Source of the DNA: Candidatus Bathyarchaeota archaeon
Lineage (GTDB): Archaea; Thermoproteota; Bathyarchaeia; Bathyarchaeales; SOJC01
Direction of reading: 5' to 3'
DNA length: 8,177 nt
Assembly (NCBI GenBank): GCA_023131555.1
Contig: JAGLZJ010000035.1
Coordinates: forward strand, 1-8,177
Below, piece by piece: positions 5,862-8,177 of the stretch. Under the pieces are notes generated by a model. The model saw only the letters and a list, made by a program, of their open reading frames with translations, did not search any database and was not told the origin of the DNA. Position 1 is the first letter of the stretch. The number at the start of each line of letters is the position of its first letter. The position numbers and the translations under genes are program-made.

Positions 5862-5880
5862 CTATTTAGCCTCAAAATAG
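5862..5880. promoter_or_regulatory. Inverted repeat at the predicted oah transcription start
   Basis: CTATTT and AAATAG, 6-bp arms separated by 7 nt, straddle the predicted start near 5871. The position suits a repressor operator controlling the aromatic-degradation operon; with such short arms chance is possible. Confidence 0.35.
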
Positions 5881-5898
5881 GCAGGTAGATTGATCGAC

Positions 5899-7050
5899 AT
5901 GGGAATAGATTGGTTACCTAGAGAAGACCGATTGAAAGAACACGATCTTCACGGCAAATCTCACTGGGGCGAAGTTGCTCCACGAACCATCTACGAGAAG
6001 CGACCGCTACAGGATCTTGAAGGAAAGAAAGTTGAAGACCTCTTTGTCTCCTGGATCATCTTAGACAACCCACGCCAATACAATTCGTACACAACTGAGA
6101 TGGTTAAGGGAGTGATAGGCGGCTTTGAGAATGCTTCTCTTGACAGAAGCGTTGTCGCCGTCGTTTTCACCGGAGTTGGATCGTCAGCATTCTGCACAGG
6201 AGGAAACACAAAGGAATATGCTGAGTACTACACTAAGCGACCAAATGAATACGGAGAATACATGGAACTCTTCAACCACATGGTTGATTCAATACTGATG
6301 TGTAAAAAACCCGTCATCAACCGAGTTAATGGCATGCGAGTCGCCGGCGGACAGGAGATCGGAATGGCATGCGATTTAACCGTTACTTCGGATCTAGCGA
6401 ATTTCGGACAGGCTGGACCTAGACATGGATCATCACCAGATGGAGGCTCATCAGACTTCTTGCCGTGGTATCTGAGCATCGAAGATGCAATGTGGAACTG
6501 TGTCTCCTGCGAATTATGGAGTGCGTACAAGATGAAGAGACTCGGATTAGTCAGCAAGGTTGCCCCAGTCATCAAGGATAATACTAAGTGGGTGCGCAAT
6601 CCTACAGTTATACTTGACCAGTATGTAGATGACGGCGAAATCGTCTATGGCGAATTTAAAACGGGAACTGAATACAAAGAAGCCCAGAAGCGGATTAAAG
6701 ACGCGAAAGAAAAAGGGAAAATCGACTTCGAACTCCTAGATAAAGAGCTCGACAAGATAATCTGGACATTCGCAAACCTGTTCCCAGGATGCCTGATCAA
6801 GGCAATGGACAGCATCAGAGCAAAGAAAAAATTCTTCTGGGATCTCACCAAGAACTACAACAGACACTGGCTAGCTGCAAACATGAATTACGAAGCATTT
6901 CTAGGTTTCCAAGCCTTCAACACTCGGAAGATGACCGGTAAAAACACAATTGATTTCATCAAGTTCAGGCAACTCCTCGCCAAAGGAGAAACTGCAGACG
7001 ACAAAACATTCGAAGCAGTTCTGTCAAAACCGAAGAAAGAAGCCAGTTAG
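5899..7050 (+). CDS. oah: 6-oxocyclohex-1-ene-1-carbonyl-CoA hydrolase
   Basis: A 383-residue member of the BamA/Oah branch of the crotonase superfamily, of full family length. It adds water to 6-oxocyclohex-1-enoyl-CoA and cleaves the ring, giving 3-hydroxypimelyl-CoA in the cytoplasm; it is the marker enzyme of anaerobic benzoyl-CoA degradation. Diagnostic segments are DWLPRED (4-10), WIILDNPRQYNSYTTEMVKG (52-71), FTGVGSSAFCTGGNTKEYAEYY (90-111, oxyanion-hole region), VNGMRVAGGQEIGMACD (143-159) and FGQAGPRHGSSPDGG (169-183). Ordinary enoyl-CoA hydratases lack the QYNSYTT and CTGGNTKEYAEYY blocks. The ATG at 5899 was preferred to the TTG at 5890 because the family starts just before DWLPR and because AGGT would sit only 3 nt from the TTG. 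It is the first gene of a two-gene or longer operon with had, behind its own TATA box. The reading frame is intact, with all family blocks present, so it should be active. Confidence 0.96.
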   Translation: MGIDWLPREDRLKEHDLHGKSHWGEVAPRTIYEKRPLQDLEGKKVEDLFVSWIILDNPRQYNSYTTEMVKGVIGGFENASLDRSVVAVVFTGVGSSAFCTGGNTKEYAEYYTKRPNEYGEYMELFNHMVDSILMCKKPVINRVNGMRVAGGQEIGMACDLTVTSDLANFGQAGPRHGSSPDGGSSDFLPWYLSIEDAMWNCVSCELWSAYKMKRLGLVSKVAPVIKDNTKWVRNPTVILDQYVDDGEIVYGEFKTGTEYKEAQKRIKDAKEKGKIDFELLDKELDKIIWTFANLFPGCLIKAMDSIRAKKKFFWDLTKNYNRHWLAANMNYEAFLGFQAFNTRKMTGKNTIDFIKFRQLLAKGETADDKTFEAVLSKPKKEAS

Positions 7051-7083
7051 AAGCATGGTCATCAGAGATGGATGGTCTGACTG

Positions 7084-8177
7084 ATGCCTCAAAGACCGTC
7101 TGAGATTCAAACATGGCAGATGACGAAACCCTGGACGAAAAATCGAGAAACAGGCGAAACAACCGAAGGCAAACTGACACTAACCCAGATTCCTACTCCA
7201 CCTCCCGAATCAGGGGAAGCCCTCGTTGAAATCGCTGGCTGCGGTGTCTGCCACACTGATCTAGGATACTTCTACGTTGGCGTACCGACAGTCACGCAAC
7301 CTCCTTTAACTCTGGGTCATGAAATAAGCGGAGTGGTAATGAGCGAAGACGAGAGTCTAAATGGAAAGGAAGTGATTATTCCCGCCGTTCTGCCATGCAA
7401 CACCTGCGCCATATGCAAATCTGGAAGAGGAAACCGATGCCTATCCCAAAAAATGCCCGGCAACAGCCTAGGAATCTACGGAGGATTCTCCAGCCACATA
7501 CCAGTTCCCGCAGCGGATCTCTGCATAGTTAAGGATAGACATGGATTCCAGCTACCCGAGCTTGCAGTTATAGCTGACGCAGTCACAACTCCCTACCAAG
7601 CCTGTGTAAGGGGAGAAATCAAGAAAGGAGATAACGTAGTTGTCGTCGGGATCACTGGAGGAGTAGGCAGCTACGTCGGTCAGATGGCTAAAGCGTTCGG
7701 AGCAGACACCGTTATTGGCATCGCACGGAACCCTGAGAAGCTGGAAAGAGCTCTCAAATACGGCACTGACTACGTGATAAACTCTACCGATAAGGACGCC
7801 AAGACAGTTCGAGACGAGTTTCGCAACATCTGTAAAACAAATGGGCTTCCAAGTAAACACAGCTGGACGATATTCGAGGTCACAGGCACAAGCCCAGGTC
7901 AAAAGATAGCGTTAACAATCTTGCCCTTCACAAGCAAGCTGGTTGTGATAGGATTCGGACTGCAGCGAAACGAGTTCAGCATCTCTCGATTAATGGCATT
8001 GGACTCAGACATCATTGGCACCTGGGGATGTTTACCTCAATATTATCCGAAGGTTCTGCGGATGGTTTTGGACGGAACGATTAAGATAAAACCCTTCACT
8101 GAGATCCGATCGATGAGCAGGATAAAAGAGGTTTTTAAAGAAGCGCATTCAAAGAAGCTTGATCGACGGGTTGTCCT
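7084..8177 (+). CDS. had: 6-hydroxycyclohex-1-ene-1-carbonyl-CoA dehydrogenase (3' end outside window)
   Basis: A zinc-dependent medium-chain dehydrogenase; 364 residues are visible and the frame is open at the edge. Family length is about 368 and the fragment ends in the near-terminal KKLDRRVVL, so only a few residues are missing. It oxidises 6-hydroxycyclohex-1-enoyl-CoA to the 6-oxo compound, the substrate of the preceding hydrolase. Seen: catalytic-zinc motif CGVCHTDLGYFYVGVPTV (53-70, C56), GHE (H79), a likely third ligand D165 in ADAVTTPYQ, structural-zinc cysteines C105/C108/C111/C119, QKMPGNSLGIYGGFSSH (122-138) typical of this subfamily, and the Rossmann loop GITGGVG (189-195). After the second strand the sequence is GIARNPEK, with Ala214 where NAD-dependent relatives usually have Asp, so cofactor preference may differ. 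It starts 33 nt after oah with no strong ribosome site; an ATG at 7120 would cut into the conserved N terminus. Confidence 0.94.
   Translation, partial: MPQRPSEIQTWQMTKPWTKNRETGETTEGKLTLTQIPTPPPESGEALVEIAGCGVCHTDLGYFYVGVPTVTQPPLTLGHEISGVVMSEDESLNGKEVIIPAVLPCNTCAICKSGRGNRCLSQKMPGNSLGIYGGFSSHIPVPAADLCIVKDRHGFQLPELAVIADAVTTPYQACVRGEIKKGDNVVVVGITGGVGSYVGQMAKAFGADTVIGIARNPEKLERALKYGTDYVINSTDKDAKTVRDEFRNICKTNGLPSKHSWTIFEVTGTSPGQKIALTILPFTSKLVVIGFGLQRNEFSISRLMALDSDIIGTWGCLPQYYPKVLRMVLDGTIKIKPFTEIRSMSRIKEVFKEAHSKKLDRRVV

Noticed and set aside
6228..6599. Minus-strand frame of 123 codons opposite oah
   Set aside because: It is antisense to the conserved core of the hydrolase, with no start signal or recognisable motif.
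7552..7902. Minus-strand frame of 116 codons opposite had
   Set aside because: It is a shadow of the dehydrogenase, which has all its zinc and nucleotide motifs in the plus frame.
1..8177. CRISPR array, tRNA, rRNA or insertion sequence
   Set aside because: No spaced direct repeats, cloverleaf-like sequence, transposase motif or terminal inverted repeats were seen anywhere in the window.

Overview
The window looks archaeal and reads as part of an anaerobic aromatic or aldehyde metabolism locus. Archaeal signs are TATA boxes about 25 nt ahead of predicted transcription starts (for example at 5841-5850 and 4737-4752), an apparently leaderless gene (4672), strong GGAGG-type ribosome sites on other genes, and an AbrB-PhoU regulator of a kind common in archaea. 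I cannot name the lineage; an uncultured anaerobic archaeon (Bathyarchaeia, Asgard or Archaeoglobi-like) would fit, but that is inference.

Left part (1-3561). A 5'-truncated CCG-domain iron-sulfur protein of the HdrD/BamD/GlcF type runs rightwards and meets, tail to tail with a 7-nt overlap, a leftward operon. In transcription order that operon is a 50-residue zinc ribbon (3561-3409), a tungsten-type aldehyde:ferredoxin oxidoreductase (AOR, 3389-1500) and a four-cluster ferredoxin subunit (1498-1001). Together these make a plausible electron path: AOR active site, polyferredoxin, then CCG protein.

Middle part (3562-4762). Also leftward are a MoaD/ThiS sulfur carrier (4672-4382), which fits molybdopterin/tungstopterin supply for the AOR, and a NifX/NafY-type metal-cofactor-binding domain protein (4279-3893). 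A doubtful 83-codon frame (3917-3666) and two palindromes sharing a TGACA/TGTCA half-site (4341-4354 and 3660-3674) lie between the genes. The divergent region 4673-4762 carries a TATA-like box for moaD, tandem TATA boxes for the rightward gene, and a perfect 10-bp palindrome.

Right part (4763-8177). A rightward AbrB-PhoU regulator is followed, behind its own TATA box, by two clear benzoyl-CoA pathway genes: 6-oxocyclohex-1-ene-1-carbonyl-CoA hydrolase (oah/bamA) and 6-hydroxycyclohex-1-ene-1-carbonyl-CoA dehydrogenase (had/bamQ), the latter cut by the window edge only a few residues from its expected end. These enzymes oxidise the hydroxy-enoyl-CoA and then hydrolytically open the ring to 3-hydroxypimelyl-CoA. 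No ring reductase of the class I (Bcr/Bzd) type and no dienoyl-CoA hydratase is present in the window. The AOR, ferredoxin and CCG set resembles the Bam B-C-D module in architecture, but the AOR keeps canonical aldehyde-oxidoreductase motifs, so its substrate remains open.
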